Source of the DNA: Anaerolineae bacterium
GTDB lineage: Bacteria > Chloroflexota > Anaerolineae > Anaerolineales > E44-bin32
Length of the DNA stretch: 14,247 nt
Assembly: GCA_030598885.1 (NCBI GenBank)
Contig: JAUVOZ010000035.1
Coordinates: 1-14,247, forward strand
Direction of reading: 5' to 3'
Shown here: positions 12,770-14,247 of the stretch, one piece after another
How positions within the stretch are numbered: position 1 is the first letter of the stretch
Layout: each line of letters begins with the position of its first letter
Program-made: the position numbers and the translations under genes
The notes under the pieces: generated by a model
The model's input: the letters and a program-made list of their open reading frames with translations, nothing else
Told to the model about the DNA's origin: nothing
Database searches by the model: none

Positions 12770-13605
12770 TGGCGGTTAAGAAATACAAACCGACCTCCCC
12801 TGGTCGGCGTGGAATGACCGGACATGCTTTTGAGGAGATCACCAAGAGCAAGCCAGAGCGCTCGTTGCTGACGCCCAAGCGACGCCGTAGTGGACGCAAT
12901 AACCAGGGACGGATCACTGTTCGCCACCGCGGTGGTGGACATCAGCGACATCTGCGCAAAGTGGATTTTAAACGCGACAAGCATAGCATACAAGCACGAG
13001 TGGCGGCGATTGAATATGATCCTAATCGCTCAGCGCGTTTGGCATTATTACATTACATGGACGGTGAAAAACGTTATATCATCGCTCCGTTGGGTCTATA
13101 TGTTGGTGACAATGTGTTGGCTGGACCAGAAGCAGAAATTCGCCCAGGTAACAGCCTTCCGTTGGCTAATATTCCCTTAGGTACGTTGGTGCACAACATT
13201 GAATTGTATGAGGGGCGCGGTGGTCAGATGGTGCGAGCAGCCGGGACGTCGGCGCAGGTGTTGGGCAAGGAAGGGACTTATGCTGCCATCCGCCTGCCTT
13301 CGGGCGAGGTGCGTCGTGTACGCCAGAAGTGCTACGCAACCATCGGCGAGGTAGGCAACCCGGACCACGGGAATATAAAGCTCGGTAAAGCTGGTCGAAA
13401 ACGGCACCGGGGTTTCCGGCCGGCGGTTCGCGGTTCAGCCATGAGCCCACGCGATCATCCTCATGGCGGTGGGGAAGGGCGTCAGCCAATCGGTTTGCCA
13501 GGTCCGAAGAGCCCATGGGGTAAGCCGACGCTAGGCAAGAAAACTCGGCGAAATAAGAGAACTGGTAAATACATCATTCGTCCGCGGTCCAAGCAGCGTC
13601 GATAA
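12769..13605 (+). CDS. rplB: 50S ribosomal protein L2
   Basis: 278 residues (E. coli 273). One of the core large-subunit proteins, needed for subunit association and peptidyl-transferase activity. Conserved parts are visible throughout: MAVKKYKPTSPGRR at the start, NNQGRITVRHRGGGHQRHLR at about 44-63, an OB fold then an SH3-like barrel, and the C-terminal SPRDHPHGGGEGR loop with the histidine known to be important for activity, then a basic tail. It overlaps rplW by one base and is followed by 31 nt before rpsS. Confidence 0.97.
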   Translation: MAVKKYKPTSPGRRGMTGHAFEEITKSKPERSLLTPKRRRSGRNNQGRITVRHRGGGHQRHLRKVDFKRDKHSIQARVAAIEYDPNRSARLALLHYMDGEKRYIIAPLGLYVGDNVLAGPEAEIRPGNSLPLANIPLGTLVHNIELYEGRGGQMVRAAGTSAQVLGKEGTYAAIRLPSGEVRRVRQKCYATIGEVGNPDHGNIKLGKAGRKRHRGFRPAVRGSAMSPRDHPHGGGEGRQPIGLPGPKSPWGKPTLGKKTRRNKRTGKYIIRPRSKQRR

Positions 13606-13636
13606 TCATGTTGGACAGGATGTCGGAGGCGAGCAT

Positions 13637-13921
13637 ATGTCGCGATCATTGAAGAAGGGGCCGTACATCGACCCCAAATTATTGAAGAAGATAGAAGATT
13701 TGAATGAACGCGGTGATAAGAAGGTGATCCGCACCTGGTGTCGGGCGAGCACGATCTTCCCCCAAATGGTGGGTCACACGATTGCAGTGCATGACGGGCG
13801 TCGTCACGTACCGATCTACATCACCGAAAATATGGTCGGGCATAAATTAGGCGAGTTCGCTCCAACCCGAACATATCGTGGCCACGTGACAAGAGATCGG
13901 ACGACGCGGACAAGGTTATAG
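13637..13921 (+). CDS. rpsS: 30S ribosomal protein S19
   Basis: 94 residues, normal for S19, which sits in the small-subunit head with S13 and contacts the A-site region and bridge elements. The sequence MSRSLKKGPYIDPKLLKKI, the TWCRAS-T-I-F-P block and the VGHKLGEFAPTRTYRGH motif are diagnostic. GGAGG lies 7 nt before the ATG. It is in the standard S10-operon position between rplB and rplV. Confidence 0.97.
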   Translation: MSRSLKKGPYIDPKLLKKIEDLNERGDKKVIRTWCRASTIFPQMVGHTIAVHDGRRHVPIYITENMVGHKLGEFAPTRTYRGHVTRDRTTRTRL

Positions 13922-13924
13922 ATA

Positions 13925-14247
13925 ATGGAAGAAGCTTTTAACATCCGAGCAAGCGTCCGATACGCGCCAATGTCACCGCAGAAAGTGCGGCTTGTGTTGG
14001 ATATAATCCGGGGATTGGCTGTGACTGAAGCGTTGGACGTCTTGCGCTTTACTCAAAAAGCGGCTGCCCGAACAGTACTCAAGTTAATAAATTCGGCGAT
14101 ATCAAATGCCGAGGAGAACTTTGGTTTCAACCGGGATGATTTGGTAGTCCACCGGACCTATGCAGATCAAGGTCCGATACGGCGCTGGCGAAGGTTCGGC
14201 GCTCGTGGTCGTTTCAAGCCAATCCAGCGTCGTTATTCACACATAAC
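13925..14247 (+). CDS. rplV: 50S ribosomal protein L22, partial at the right edge
   Basis: 107 complete codons are visible before the edge; by family length only about 10 to 20 residues should be missing. L22 binds all 23S rRNA domains, and its beta-hairpin lines the peptide tunnel at the macrolide-sensitive constriction. Visible family features are the SVRYAPMSPQKVRLVLDIIR helix, the SAISNAEENF segment and the basic hairpin leading to RRYSHI. ATG 13925 lies 3 nt after the rpsS stop, with AAGG about 9 nt upstream inside the end of rpsS. Confidence 0.95.
   Translation, partial: MEEAFNIRASVRYAPMSPQKVRLVLDIIRGLAVTEALDVLRFTQKAAARTVLKLINSAISNAEENFGFNRDDLVVHRTYADQGPIRRWRRFGARGRFKPIQRRYSHI

Overview
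The window looks like bacterial chromosome from an anaerobic or facultative lineage. Gene content and EF-Tu sequence suggest Chloroflexota (Anaerolineae-like), but that is an inference I cannot test without searches. TGA ends several genes here (the NuoE-like and NuoF-like genes, cysS, rplD), so UGA is a normal stop codon. One in-frame UGA in formate dehydrogenase is best read as selenocysteine. No rRNA gene, CRISPR array, insertion sequence or phage gene was seen.

Left third (1-4706, minus strand): a three-gene operon in the order NuoE-like, NuoF-like, formate dehydrogenase catalytic subunit. This matches the G-B-A order of soluble NAD-linked (Fds-type) formate dehydrogenases. The genes overlap by ATGA or GTGA. 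The catalytic subunit is cut by the left edge. Its active-site codon (codon 379) is TGA, followed by an open, conserved frame and a SECIS-like hairpin. Formate oxidised at the Mo/W-bis-MGD centre would pass electrons through the FeS chain to FMN and NAD.

Divergent control region (4707-5426): a minus-strand promoter with a perfect TATAAT and a poor -35, where an FNR/CRP-type TGAT-N4-ATCA palindrome sits about 42 bp upstream of the predicted start. There is also a strong plus-strand promoter whose roughly 200-nt leader holds two inverted repeats.

Middle (5427-8729, plus strand): a membrane-anchored PIN-TRAM protein (YacL type), cysteinyl-tRNA synthetase (cysS) and a 23S rRNA 2'-O-methyltransferase (rlmB), a grouping that resembles the Firmicute yacL...cysS...rlmB cluster.

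Right (8782-14247, plus strand): two overlapping predicted promoters, then tRNA-Thr(TGT), tRNA-Tyr(GTA), tRNA-Thr(GGT), tuf, rpsJ, and after an unusual 199-nt gap rplC-rplD-rplW-rplB-rpsS-rplV (rplV cut by the right edge). Upstream of tuf the order resembles the E. coli tufB locus without its glycine tRNA. Downstream it resembles the str/S10 context. tuf has an extreme G-ending codon bias that stops abruptly about 23 codons before its end.

Most of the window is ordinary housekeeping sequence. The points most worth following are the selenoprotein formate dehydrogenase with its FNR-like control site, the mosaic-looking tuf gene, and the anomalous rpsJ-rplC gap. I did not find a wholly new system.
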